IMG/VR virus record: IMGVR_UViG_3300034063_000607 | Coordinates: 1-36,215 of that record | Direction: 5' to 3' (one strand) | Length of the DNA: 36,215 nt | Origin: a virus | Shown: positions 21,362-30,727 of the stretch, piece after piece | Position numbering within the stretch: position 1 is the stretch's first letter | How the letters are laid out: every line of letters begins with the position of its first letter | Made by a program: the position numbers and the translations under genes | The notes under the pieces: generated by a model | The model's input: the letters and a program-made list of their open reading frames with translations, nothing else | What the model was told of the DNA's origin: nothing | Databases searched by the model: none

Positions 21362-21535
21362 TTAAACCTCTTCTAATTTAGCATCAAGAGACTTTGCGTA
21401 CTCTTCTTGTGCTTCTTGTTTATTCACTAACTCTGTGACTTCCGCCCTCAATATAGCAATCTGAGTTTCATATCCAGAAACTAATTGACCGATTCTTTCT
21501 TGCAGGGCATTAACAATTAATTCTAATTTTTCCAT
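21362..21535 (-). CDS. Short coiled-coil protein (57 aa)
   Basis: This small gene is read from ATG at 21535 and ends at 21362, 7 nt from the preceding gene's stop and 2 nt before the next start. The 57-residue product is one long amphipathic helix (LELIVNALQERIGQLVSGYE, then AILRAEVTELVNKQEAQEEY), a probable coiled coil. It lies in a run of four short coiled-coil genes after the fibres and may be a fibre chaperone or oligomerisation factor. Confidence 0.75.
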   Translation of the reverse strand: MEKLELIVNALQERIGQLVSGYETQIAILRAEVTELVNKQEAQEEYAKSLDAKLEEV

Positions 21536-21541
21536 TTTTAC

Positions 21542-21766
21542 CTATTCGGCTAGTGCGTTTACGTCTGCAAGTTCTGAATTTAGAACAGACAGTTGTCCAG
21601 ATATTTCTTGAATAGCATCTTCAATATTTGAAACTGATTCAGAATCTGGAGTAGTTTTAGCATTTTCTACTAATAGATCTATTTCTAATCCAAACTTCTT
21701 ATATTCAAGACCCTTAAGTCTTGATTCAATTATTTGAACCTTATCGCTTTTTGATAGTATTGTCAT
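21542..21766 (-). CDS. Short coiled-coil protein (74 aa)
   Basis: This 74-residue protein is almost all helix with heptad-like hydrophobics (VQIIESRLKGLEYKKFGLEI, IEDAIQEISGQLSVLNSELA). No family is recognised. It has its own promoter at 21784-21811 and an AAGGAGGA ribosome site, suggesting it and the following two small genes are needed in higher amount than the fibres. Confidence 0.75.
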   Translation of the reverse strand: MTILSKSDKVQIIESRLKGLEYKKFGLEIDLLVENAKTTPDSESVSNIEDAIQEISGQLSVLNSELADVNALAE

Positions 21767-21783
21767 TTTATTCCTCCTTTCAT

Positions 21784-21811
21784 ATTATAGCATTTAACTT
21801 TAATTAGTCAA
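21784..21811 (-). promoter_or_regulatory. Sigma70-type promoter for short coiled-coil genes
   Basis: TTGACT (21806-21811) and TATAAT (21784-21789) stand 16 bp apart on the minus strand, over the end of the 69-aa gene. The start would be near 21777, with AAGGAGGA in the leader and ATG at 21766. Confidence 0.7.
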
Positions 21812-22009
21812 GGGCCCAGTCCATGTGCCTCCTAAAGAACTTAATTCCTCCAACAAGACATCCTTTTTAAGTTTACATATGGACAATTCATGCTCTAAAG
21901 AATATTTTTCTTTAAAGTCTTCGGCATGGTCTATAAATGAGTTTATGATAAACTCAATATTATTAAGCTTTTCAATAAGCAAATTTATTTTTTCTTGATT
22001 AGTAATCAC
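21800..22009 (-). CDS. Short coiled-coil protein (69 aa)
   Basis: This 69-residue protein starts with GTG at 22009, preceded by AGGAG. It is helical (INLLIEKLNNIEFIINSFID, then a charged helix) and ends in an unusual SLGGTWTGPLTN tail. There is no recognised family. It lies 8 nt after the 1260-aa adhesin and may be its chaperone or attached small partner. Confidence 0.72.
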   Translation of the reverse strand: MITNQEKINLLIEKLNNIEFIINSFIDHAEDFKEKYSLEHELSICKLKKDVLLEELSSLGGTWTGPLTN

Positions 22010-22017
22010 TATTTCTC

Positions 22018-25000
22018 CTATGTATATGTGGTTGCAGTTGGTACCCAGGCTGAATAACTCGATGCCCCGCCACTATTTCTTGCTCTTACTCTAACTCTAG
22101 CATAGTTAGCATTAGTTCCGCCATATGGACTAACCAGCTGATATGGAGAAGCGGATATTCCTGTTACTGTATATCCTGTTGCAGTTAGTGGTGCAGCATT
22201 TGCTCCAGACCCATTTGAAGCTGTAAAAAATTCTATCTCATAGCTTGTAGGAGATCCAGTAGATGCACCCCAAGTAACAGCTCCGCTTCCACTAAGAGTA
22301 ACTGAAGTTGGTACTCCTGGAGCGCTTACTGCAGCAGATGTTACTGATACTGAATTTGAAAATGCTGCTGTAGACCCAGCAGAATTTGTAGCTGTTACCC
22401 TACATCTAATTACAAAGTTAGACCAGCTAGTTGAACTAAATGATGAAGATGTTTGTCCAGTAGTAATCCAGTTTGCACCTTCTTGATACTGCCAAAGGTA
22501 GGCGTAGCTCGTTGGAGAATTTGACCAGCTTCCGTTAGTAGTGTTAAAAGTAGTTCCAGCTGCTCCTGAAGATGGTGTGACAGATGGGGCAGCGGTGTTT
22601 ACTGGTGCCGCAACTCCTGTAGTTATTGGTCCAATTTCTTGACCACCTAGCCATGTAGTAGATGATGGAGAAGATCCAGCAGAGTTTGTTGCTCTTGCGT
22701 ATGCCCTAAAATATCTTTGTCCTGAATTAAAATCTGCTTGTGTTGTTGTATAAGTGGAAGAAGTTACATTTCCAGGAGCTGCAACTAGAGTTTCAGAAGT
22801 TAAAACTCCAGCAGTTCCTCTATAAAGCCTAAGATCGTAAGTTATTGGAGTTGTACCGCTCCATGTTCCAACTCCAAAGGTAAGGGTGCTTCCTACTGGC
22901 AAACTTCCACTTAATGTCGGCTGCGCTGAATTTGATGGGGCAACTGCATTTTGATTCCATACAGCTGTTGCAGTTACATTTGTAGTTGGGGTATAAGATG
23001 CACCAGCAGTATATACAGTTCCTCCTATATTCCATCCACCGAATGTAAACCCTGTTCTCAAAAGTGTTCCTTGATTAGATATCGTAGCTGATTGGCTTGC
23101 TGATCCATATCTCATATACATAGTGATGCTGCTTGATGGAGTAAAAGATCCACCAATTGCAATTGGACCTGTTTGATTTGTGTTGCTGGCGGGATAGTCA
23201 TAATAACCAGTATTTGTAAAAAATGCCTGAGTTGCAGATGGAACTGAGCCAGATGTTTGCCCAGTACTACTGTATGAAATAGTATATGATGCTTTTGATG
23301 CAGATGGCGCAGTATGCGAAAGTCCCGCATTTTGAGTTGTTGTTCCACCGCCAGTTCCACCATTTGTAGCAGCATCCCAGGTAACTGTATACTGTGCCTG
23401 GCCAACTAAAACGGTAGTTGGTGTTGTATAAACTTGGTTTGGAGAAACACCATTTGACCATGTAACTACTGCCTGAATTCTAAACCCTGCATCCACAGCA
23501 CTAGTTGTATATGTATCTCCGCCAGTTTGTCTCGTTACATAAGCGCCACCAGCTCCATCATTTCTTTGCCATACCCAACTAGAGCTGGGTGCTGGAGATC
23601 CAGTAGCATTAGTTCTCCACAAATAGATTACTCCTCCGTTGTTTATTGAACTTATTGCTGATCCAGATGAATTTCCCATATAAGCAGATCCTCCAGAAGG
23701 AGCTACTGGTTGGACTGCATTGATCAATGTTCTATTATCATCGACTCCGTCTTGAGTTGAAATTCTATTCATAGATGCAGTTGATAGCAGAGTTGATGTC
23801 TGTGCTGTTGTGGCAGACCAATCTTGAGTTGCGTTTACACCATTTTGTACCGCTGTAGTACTTGGTGTTATTGTTGTTAAACTATTATTTACAATATATA
23901 CGTCAGCATAACTTTGTCCCCAATAAAATTGAACTTGGTATCTTGCAACCTGTGCTGCATCATTATAATAATTACCCCAGTATGTTACCCAATAACTAGT
24001 AGAATTTGCAAAAGTCCACAGACCTCCAGTTGATATAGTTCCAGAAGCTGAAACAGCACCCTGTCTTAGGTCTCCAGCTAATGGCGCTAATGTTATTCCA
24101 GATGTAGGAATTGACCGCAACCCAGCTGGATCGTTCCCGCCCCAGTTAATATATCCATTAGTTGAAACATAAATATTGGTTCCAGAAGTAAATGCTGAAG
24201 GCAAGGTTACCCTTCTTTGAGATCCAGTAAGTTGATTATTTACATAAAAGGTATAGTTTGCGGTAGAAGTAGTAGAAAATGCAGAAGGCTTTGTAACAGA
24301 TGCCAATGATGTCTGAGATCCTGCAGTTCCTGCTGTAGTCCCTCCTGTTTGATTTAAACCAGAATATGCTGTTACACCAGTTATTGTTACTGTAGGATTA
24401 GATGCCCCACCTATTGTAATTGATGCTGGCATTGAATTTGTGTTCAATGCAAATGTTCCATTTCCACTAGATGCTCCAGATATTGTATAATTTACTTTCC
24501 AGCTTTGTGCTCCAGTTGTTGAGCTTATATTAAACTGTAATGTTCTTAATGTTCCAATTGCTCTAGTTTGTGTGCTTATTGGAGAATTTGAAGCGGAAGA
24601 AGATATACCTACAACTGTTTCAAATGAACTACCTGCGCCAAGGAAGTTACCAGAAGAATCCCATTGGTTTAATGTTGTTATTGCTTGAACAGCTGGATTT
24701 GCTAATGTTCCTCCAGCTGATGACCCAGTTCCATAACTCCAAAGCTCGTATGATTCTGTATCGGAAGGAAATGCTGAAGCCATCTCAATAAGTACGTTAT
24801 TTGAGGTTGTAGAAACTCTTTGTTGTACAGGCGCAGATGGAGTCTGTACGGAGCCTGTATTTGTTAACGAATATGTGAATGCATTAGGTGCTTGTGTAAC
24901 TAGAGAAGTTGTTTGAACAACTGCCGTTACTCCATCAACGAGTGATTCAAAATCAGTTCCAGAATTAAAAACTTCTTCCATTGCATATATATAGTTTGAA

Positions 25001-25800
25001 TTATCTGCCGATACAACTGTATATGAATATCCGCCTGTCTGTATTGGAGTTAGAGCTTTTAATTGAGATGCTGTTAATCCATTAGATGTGCTTCTATACC
25101 ATTTAATTGTTGTTCTTGCTGCTTCTGGCTTGTAGGCCTCAGTAATATTCCAACCAGATGAATAGTTTATTATGCTTCCAACATTTGGGCTCGTATTGCT
25201 AAGAGCAGGTGCAGTAGAAAGAATTGGCTTTTCTCTAATAACTTTTATTTTTGTTGAAACAGACAGTCCATTATAAATAGAGTTGGCTGGGCCATTTACT
25301 TCAACTTCAAAACCTAAAAAATTTCTATCGGAGTTAGTTGAGTTTGTTGCTGTCCAAATACTTGATAAGAGCTGGTCCTGACCGTTACCTCCAGATGTTG
25401 GTGTCTGAACATTCCAAGTATTTCCGCTTCTTAAAGTTATACCGAGGCTATCTCCATTTTCATCATAAAGTTTCCATCTAAATGTGTATGATGATGCGGT
25501 CCATCCATTTAAATCCCATATAGCATTTTTGCCGAAATATGAATCACCTATTCTTATTACTGGGTAAGTAGCGTTTGGCATTCTATTTGCGTAAGTGTCT
25601 GATGCAAAATATTGTATGAAAGGTTCCCTTGTTTCAAAAATTCCAGACGTTGGCCAAATTCTTACCCATCCACTTAAAAATCTCATCCATATAAATTTAG
25701 CTGGAACCCAATTGGCAGCTGTTTTTATATATCCTTTAGTTGCAGATGTTGCAGCTGACCATGTAGATGATCCAGTTTTAACTCTAATAAAATTTGACAT
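22018..25800 (-). CDS. Giant multidomain adhesin/tail fibre (1260 aa)
   Basis: This very Ser/Thr/Gly/Asn-rich protein is built of many beta domains. The N-terminus (SNFIRVKTGSSTWSAATSATKG) may attach to the virion. Ig-like repeats with a W-x-x-...-Y...D...-I-x-A pattern recur. Near the middle, a NIDO-like stretch has YINWGGNDP and YWVTYWGNYYNDAAQVARYQ. A later InlB B-repeat-like domain has YTVTWDAATNGGTGGG and GFTFGGWNIGGTVYTAGASY. Two further Ig-like repeats and a C-terminal fibronectin III domain (TYEIEFF-like core) complete it. It most likely binds the host surface or holds virions on polymers. It follows the 1353-aa fibre by 3 nt and has no signal peptide. Confidence 0.85.
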   Translation of the reverse strand: MSNFIRVKTGSSTWSAATSATKGYIKTAANWVPAKFIWMRFLSGWVRIWPTSGIFETREPFIQYFASDTYANRMPNATYPVIRIGDSYFGKNAIWDLNGWTASSYTFRWKLYDENGDSLGITLRSGNTWNVQTPTSGGNGQDQLLSSIWTATNSTNSDRNFLGFEVEVNGPANSIYNGLSVSTKIKVIREKPILSTAPALSNTSPNVGSIINYSSGWNITEAYKPEAARTTIKWYRSTSNGLTASQLKALTPIQTGGYSYTVVSADNSNYIYAMEEVFNSGTDFESLVDGVTAVVQTTSLVTQAPNAFTYSLTNTGSVQTPSAPVQQRVSTTSNNVLIEMASAFPSDTESYELWSYGTGSSAGGTLANPAVQAITTLNQWDSSGNFLGAGSSFETVVGISSSASNSPISTQTRAIGTLRTLQFNISSTTGAQSWKVNYTISGASSGNGTFALNTNSMPASITIGGASNPTVTITGVTAYSGLNQTGGTTAGTAGSQTSLASVTKPSAFSTTSTANYTFYVNNQLTGSQRRVTLPSAFTSGTNIYVSTNGYINWGGNDPAGLRSIPTSGITLAPLAGDLRQGAVSASGTISTGGLWTFANSTSYWVTYWGNYYNDAAQVARYQVQFYWGQSYADVYIVNNSLTTITPSTTAVQNGVNATQDWSATTAQTSTLLSTASMNRISTQDGVDDNRTLINAVQPVAPSGGSAYMGNSSGSAISSINNGGVIYLWRTNATGSPAPSSSWVWQRNDGAGGAYVTRQTGGDTYTTSAVDAGFRIQAVVTWSNGVSPNQVYTTPTTVLVGQAQYTVTWDAATNGGTGGGTTTQNAGLSHTAPSASKASYTISYSSTGQTSGSVPSATQAFFTNTGYYDYPASNTNQTGPIAIGGSFTPSSSITMYMRYGSASQSATISNQGTLLRTGFTFGGWNIGGTVYTAGASYTPTTNVTATAVWNQNAVAPSNSAQPTLSGSLPVGSTLTFGVGTWSGTTPITYDLRLYRGTAGVLTSETLVAAPGNVTSSTYTTTQADFNSGQRYFRAYARATNSAGSSPSSTTWLGGQEIGPITTGVAAPVNTAAPSVTPSSGAAGTTFNTTNGSWSNSPTSYAYLWQYQEGANWITTGQTSSSFSSTSWSNFVIRCRVTATNSAGSTAAFSNSVSVTSAAVSAPGVPTSVTLSGSGAVTWGASTGSPTSYEIEFFTASNGSGANAAPLTATGYTVTGISASPYQLVSPYGGTNANYARVRVRARNSGGASSYSAWVPTATTYT

Positions 25801-25803
25801 ATT

Positions 25804-28800
25804 TTAACCTATTTGAAAATAGACGCTTCCTTCTTTTCCTATTGAAGAAGAAGGTGCTGCTGTACCTGCCGAAATCATTCTAACCGCCTGCGTTGTATAA
25901 TCAAACCCATTAAGTAGTTCAAGATATCCCCTAAGCCTTGTCCAAGTTGCACTTATTTCAATTACTCCGCCACCAAATGTATTTGACATTCCTATTATAG
26001 CAGGATAAGCAGTTTCGGCTCCATTGGTTGCAACTGTTGGTGCGGATACAGTTAAGGATGGAAAGTTAGAAGTAAAAAGCGATCCTCCTCCAAATATACC
26101 AGTTCCAAAACCTGCTGCTACTCTGCCATCGCTAGTAGTTGAATCAGTTGAGGCGCCCTTAAACAAAATAGAGTCTTTGCTATTAACCGAATCAATTACA
26201 ATTCTTCTTTCAGAAGCAGAAGAGCTTGTTCTAATAACTCCACCAGTTACTGTAGCACCTGAAATTGATCCGCCAGTAATTGTTCCAGTAGCAGATATAT
26301 TTCCAGCAAATGTTCCGTTTGTAAATGTAGCTGCACCAGATGTATTTATTGAAAATCCTGCGGCAGATATTCCACTTAACCCTATTGTTATTGCGCCTGC
26401 GCCAGCTGTTACATCCCCATCAAACGATCCAGATGTTGCTCTAATTGTTCCTTTTACCTCTAAGATTCCTGTTGAATTTGAATATTTTATATATCTATCT
26501 GCGGTTCCTATATTGATTGCTGGGTATATAACAGTACCACTAAGCTCCCACCCTAAAAAGAAACCTGGATCTGGGCTGCTATACGAACTTTTTGCAACTG
26601 TTAAACCAGTAGATGTATTTAAATAAGATGAATGTATAGATCCTGCAGCTCCATCATTTATTCTTACAGCTAAATTTTGTGTTATAGCGCCATCTGCTCC
26701 AAATTTTACTGCTTTAGCCAATGCACTTTGAGAATTTGCTAATGCTGTAGCTAAATCGGCATCTGTTATTGCTTCCCATCCAGATCCATTATATCGATAG
26801 GGCTTATTTTTATTGCTTGAATTAATCCATAGGTCCCCACTAACTGCGCCAGTAATTCCAGTTGGAGATGTTGTTCCTCCAACAAAATATGTTTTATTTT
26901 TTAAGTTGGCTATAGTTCTTGCTGATTCTGAATCTTGCGCTAATACCCATTTGCTTACAGGAGCAACTTTTGTAGAATCATATATATAAAGTTTATTGCT
27001 ATCATTTGTGTCTACCCAAGCATCTCCAGTTTTATAGGTGCCTCCAGTTGGCTCATCATTTTGAGCATAAATTTTAGAAGTATCTCCCAACAACCCACCT
27101 AAAGATGAGCCAGAGTCAGCAATTAGTTTTCCTTGTATGATAGCGCCACTAGCATATAGCTGACCATCTGCATTTACTTGAAAACCAGCTTGTCCGCTTG
27201 TAGCGTTGTTTGCTGCTGGAGCATTAGTTGTTCCCGCCCACAAAACAATATTTGATCCATCCGTAGATCTTGGCTTTATTCCAACATATCCGCCAGCATT
27301 ACTTGCAAGGATAGAAGTCGACCCAGGTGTAGACCCCGAAGTTAAAGTAATTCCAGTAGAAGATATAGTGGTTGGCGATACAACCCAGCCTCCTATCTTA
27401 GCTCTATCTGTTGTAAAAGTAGGAGCATTTGCTGCAGCATTTGAAATTATTTGTGTTGTTTCTGTTCCATTTGCATCGTAAGCAAATACTCCTGTTGCAT
27501 TTAGAGCAACTCTATTAGATGATGCTGGTGCGGTATCAAGTGGTCTAGCTATTAATGACCCTGCCTGTAGTATATTTAAATTTCCTTTTATTGTTCCCTT
27601 TTCAGCAATTATTTCTCCAGTTAAAACTACATCTGTTGCGGACACTTTGCCATCTGTATTAACTGTAAACTTAGAACCAACTTGCATTTCTCCGCCAAGA
27701 ATTTTAATATTTCTTGCAATAACATTACCTGATGTAGTTACAGAAAATTTAGCGTCCTTTGCAGTATCTGTAGAATATCCTCCAGCTACTCCAGCTCCTG
27801 CCCAAAAAGCATATGTTCCATTAGGAGAAATACCAGTATATATATTTGTTCCTGAGCTCAAAACATTTTCAAACTTGTCAGATGAAACTATCCAATTACC
27901 TATCTTAGCCTTTTGAGTAATAAATGTAGCTGGAGCATTTGTATTAGTTGCATCCCATTTTCCAATTATTTGAGTAGTTGGGCTAGTTCCATTTAAATCA
28001 TTGTCATCATATAAGAATAAACCTCTTTTGTTAATTACCATTCTTGCTTGAGACAATATTGGGTTATTACTTGCGTCTAAAGTTCCAGCAAATATGGAAC
28101 CATCAGTTGCTATCTTGACTGGGTTTTCTATTAAACTTAGTGATCCAACATCTAATATCTGCACTGAACTAGCAGTAGACATTGAAGCATTTCCAGTAGA
28201 TGATGTCCATTGAGCTTTTACCCAGACAGTATTCCCAGCATTTGCTTCATCATAAACAACAACTGGACTAGAGTTTGAAGATGCTACAAGAGTATAGGTT
28301 CCACTTTCTGAAGAGCTTTGATAAACATTTATACCAGTTGCAGCAGAATGAAAATTTGAAGAGACTACGTATCCATTTGCTGAACCAGAAACTGATATTG
28401 TTGTAATTTGTCCACTTAAGGCATTTGATTTAACGGCAGAAGAAATATTTGATATGTTTACTTGTGTTGTATTTTTATTTCTATAAAAATCTAAAGCGGT
28501 AACATATCCTGCCGAGAATGATAATGGATCTGCTCCCCAAGCATCTGTAATTTCTGTTTTGAATATCGTAACTGAAGTGTTTGCGGATGGAGTAGATGTA
28601 GGTATTAATTTTTCAAACCTTTTGGTTAAGCCAGAATAAGTTAAATAAATTTCTACGTCGGTTGGAACATTTTGTGCAGGCATTGCAAAAGAAACTACAA
28701 GATTTGAACCACTCCATGCTGCAGTTGGATTAACAATTGAATCTGGTGGGGTTTCATCTGTTTGATCAATTTTATCTGGAGTAACAGAAACTATATTACT

Positions 28801-29865
28801 ATACCCAGTGTATCCTCCACGTACTCTAGAAAACCTTGCTCTTACTTGACGTGGAAGTGAGTTTGTTGTTGGAACATAAACTGGATTTGAGGTATACGAT
28901 CCTTGATCTGCCCAAGTAGCTCCGCTGTCTGTACTTTCCTCTATATATATTTTATCAAATTCAGAATTATTTGTAAATGAAACATTATAAGACATAGAGC
29001 CTTTAGCTACTGAAATAACTGGAGCAGTTAACGGATCAACATAAGCAGATACATCATGTCCAACAACCGTGCTTGTTTGTAGATTTTTATCTCTTACATA
29101 AATAAATGCATCGTAATCTGTTTGAAATGCAGTTACCTGGCCAAATATAGCTGCCAATCGTGCTTCAGTAAATACAATTTTATGTTCTAGCGGTGGAATT
29201 TTAGATGGGTCAACACTTGTATACTGAGTAATGTCTTTACCGTCAGCAATTAGCTGTACCGCAAACGAATCAGACAGGCTATTCTTTGGTAGGGCTACAT
29301 CAAATTTCCAAAATAAAACCAGATCTCTTTTGACCCATTCGTGCCTAACCTCAAAAACAGGGTTTGGCTGCTCTAATAATGTTATGCAAAATTCATTTGA
29401 AAAAGATGAAAATTTCCCTAGCTTAGACTCTGCTTGAAGTTTTACGCAGTAGTTAGATACCTTTGTCGCATTAATTTGTATTGTTCCTGCTTTTGTAAAA
29501 GATCCTGCATACTGTACATATTGTTCGCCAAAGTCTCCGCCTTTAATCCAGATGTTTACTTGCTTTAAAATAGATTCTGAATAATCTGCTACGCTTGAAT
29601 CTTTTCCGCTCCATGTTACATAAAGAATAGATCCTATCGCATCTAAATCTTGTTCTCTAAATTGTGGCGCTAAAAGTCCTGTCTGGTCAAGTGTTGTAAA
29701 GTTAAATCTATCAGATAATTCGCTTGTTCCCTTTTCTTTGTTTGTATAAATCCATCCTGCTTGAAGAGCATAATCAGTATCAAAATCTAAGTCTGGAACA
29801 ACTATATCCCAATAGTCTCCGTCTTTGCTTTGAGTAATACCTAAATCTGGATACTGTTCTGACAT
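25804..29865 (-). CDS. Giant tail fibre/host-interaction protein (1353 aa)
   Basis: This protein begins with several fibronectin III-like domains (about 1-570, with motifs such as LYVTWSGKDSS and VRARFSRVRGGYTGYS). A central part then holds two copies of a module ending in KIGNWIVSS and KIGGWVVSP. Next come two copies of a 'GDAWVDTNDSNKLYIYDS' / 'GDLWINSSNKNKPYRYNGSGW' repeat, as seen in fibres that bind carbohydrate. The C-terminal third is a Gly/Ser/Thr/Ala-rich repeat (ITGGSISGATVTGGVI) typical of a beta-helical shaft. It is a distal tail or baseplate-attached fibre. It follows the 286-aa baseplate protein directly. Confidence 0.87.
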   Translation of the reverse strand: MSEQYPDLGITQSKDGDYWDIVVPDLDFDTDYALQAGWIYTNKEKGTSELSDRFNFTTLDQTGLLAPQFREQDLDAIGSILYVTWSGKDSSVADYSESILKQVNIWIKGGDFGEQYVQYAGSFTKAGTIQINATKVSNYCVKLQAESKLGKFSSFSNEFCITLLEQPNPVFEVRHEWVKRDLVLFWKFDVALPKNSLSDSFAVQLIADGKDITQYTSVDPSKIPPLEHKIVFTEARLAAIFGQVTAFQTDYDAFIYVRDKNLQTSTVVGHDVSAYVDPLTAPVISVAKGSMSYNVSFTNNSEFDKIYIEESTDSGATWADQGSYTSNPVYVPTTNSLPRQVRARFSRVRGGYTGYSNIVSVTPDKIDQTDETPPDSIVNPTAAWSGSNLVVSFAMPAQNVPTDVEIYLTYSGLTKRFEKLIPTSTPSANTSVTIFKTEITDAWGADPLSFSAGYVTALDFYRNKNTTQVNISNISSAVKSNALSGQITTISVSGSANGYVVSSNFHSAATGINVYQSSSESGTYTLVASSNSSPVVVYDEANAGNTVWVKAQWTSSTGNASMSTASSVQILDVGSLSLIENPVKIATDGSIFAGTLDASNNPILSQARMVINKRGLFLYDDNDLNGTSPTTQIIGKWDATNTNAPATFITQKAKIGNWIVSSDKFENVLSSGTNIYTGISPNGTYAFWAGAGVAGGYSTDTAKDAKFSVTTSGNVIARNIKILGGEMQVGSKFTVNTDGKVSATDVVLTGEIIAEKGTIKGNLNILQAGSLIARPLDTAPASSNRVALNATGVFAYDANGTETTQIISNAAANAPTFTTDRAKIGGWVVSPTTISSTGITLTSGSTPGSTSILASNAGGYVGIKPRSTDGSNIVLWAGTTNAPAANNATSGQAGFQVNADGQLYASGAIIQGKLIADSGSSLGGLLGDTSKIYAQNDEPTGGTYKTGDAWVDTNDSNKLYIYDSTKVAPVSKWVLAQDSESARTIANLKNKTYFVGGTTSPTGITGAVSGDLWINSSNKNKPYRYNGSGWEAITDADLATALANSQSALAKAVKFGADGAITQNLAVRINDGAAGSIHSSYLNTSTGLTVAKSSYSSPDPGFFLGWELSGTVIYPAINIGTADRYIKYSNSTGILEVKGTIRATSGSFDGDVTAGAGAITIGLSGISAAGFSINTSGAATFTNGTFAGNISATGTITGGSISGATVTGGVIRTSSSASERRIVIDSVNSKDSILFKGASTDSTTSDGRVAAGFGTGIFGGGSLFTSNFPSLTVSAPTVATNGAETAYPAIIGMSNTFGGGVIEISATWTRLRGYLELLNGFDYTTQAVRMISAGTAAPSSSIGKEGSVYFQIG

Positions 29866-29866
29866 A

Positions 29867-30727
29867 TTAAACCCCGAACGACAGATCTAATTTAAACTCA
29901 ATTGATGCTTCTCTACCAATTACCTTAATCATAGTTGAATCAAGTATCGATCTTGCAATCAATCCATATTCTGGGTCAAATGTGTCCTCATCATTAATTC
30001 TTAATCCATCCATAGAAACTGATGCTTGAGCAGATGTTGGAGTTACAACAATTCCAAGCTTCACAACACTTTGTGGATTAAATGTTCCAGTTGAAACTCC
30101 TGCAGACATATTTAAATTTTTTATGTTGTATCCAATAGAGTGTCCAGTAAATGTAAATTGTAAATAATCGGTATCTGAGCTATACAGCCTAACCTTTAAT
30201 GAAGACAGGTTTGAATCATTTACTTTATATGAAAATGATAATGTATCAGATGGATTGTACCCAGATATATCCATACTGTTAATAAGGTATGTGTATTCTC
30301 TTGCCGCCGTCCCATTTGATGTAAATATTAAAGAGCTATCTCCAACTCTATAATCAGATTGATCTAATGTTGGTTCTGGGCTCCATTCATATGGCAATTC
30401 AAAATTAGATATGAATTTGCTTGCATATAAATTTCTAGAATACGATTCTCCAGAGTATATTCCAATCTCATTTATCTTACCTGCAATATTTGTAGGAATT
30501 ATAGCTGAATATATTACTGTATATTTTACTGGTGATACAGAGGCATCTATATCTATTCCGCCTTGCCTAATTGGAACTCTATAAAACTCAAACCCAAGTC
30601 TTGAGTTTGTGTCTAAGAGAGGATACTCTAACTGAGTTGATATTCCTAAAGCCATTTCTTTTGATGAAAGAGAAGAATTGCCTGCAACAAAATTAGTCAA
30701 AAACCTTTTTCCAAATTTAGTTATCAT
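29867..30727 (-). CDS. Baseplate/tail protein (286 aa)
   Basis: This protein has an N-terminal domain with KFGKRFLTNFVAGNSSL and the pattern IPTNIAGKINEIGIYSGE, resembling phage proteins that connect fibres to the baseplate. The C-terminal half is a jelly-roll-like domain (LSFSYKVNDSNLSSLKVRLY, GIVVTPTSAQASVSMDGLRI) of the concanavalin/laminin G type. It is presumably structural. The ATG overlaps the preceding stop (ATGA). Confidence 0.75.
   Translation of the reverse strand: MITKFGKRFLTNFVAGNSSLSSKEMALGISTQLEYPLLDTNSRLGFEFYRVPIRQGGIDIDASVSPVKYTVIYSAIIPTNIAGKINEIGIYSGESYSRNLYASKFISNFELPYEWSPEPTLDQSDYRVGDSSLIFTSNGTAAREYTYLINSMDISGYNPSDTLSFSYKVNDSNLSSLKVRLYSSDTDYLQFTFTGHSIGYNIKNLNMSAGVSTGTFNPQSVVKLGIVVTPTSAQASVSMDGLRINDEDTFDPEYGLIARSILDSTMIKVIGREASIEFKLDLSFGV

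Noticed and set aside
26024-26626. 200-codon open frame on the plus strand inside the 1353-aa fibre gene
   Set aside because: Its Pro/Val/Ala-rich product is the antisense image of Thr/Gly/Asn-rich codons; there is no ribosome site and the minus-strand gene is intact and well supported.
22018-29865. Diversity-generating retroelement acting on the fibre genes
   Set aside because: No reverse transcriptase gene and no template/variable repeat pair with adenine-specific differences could be seen in the window.
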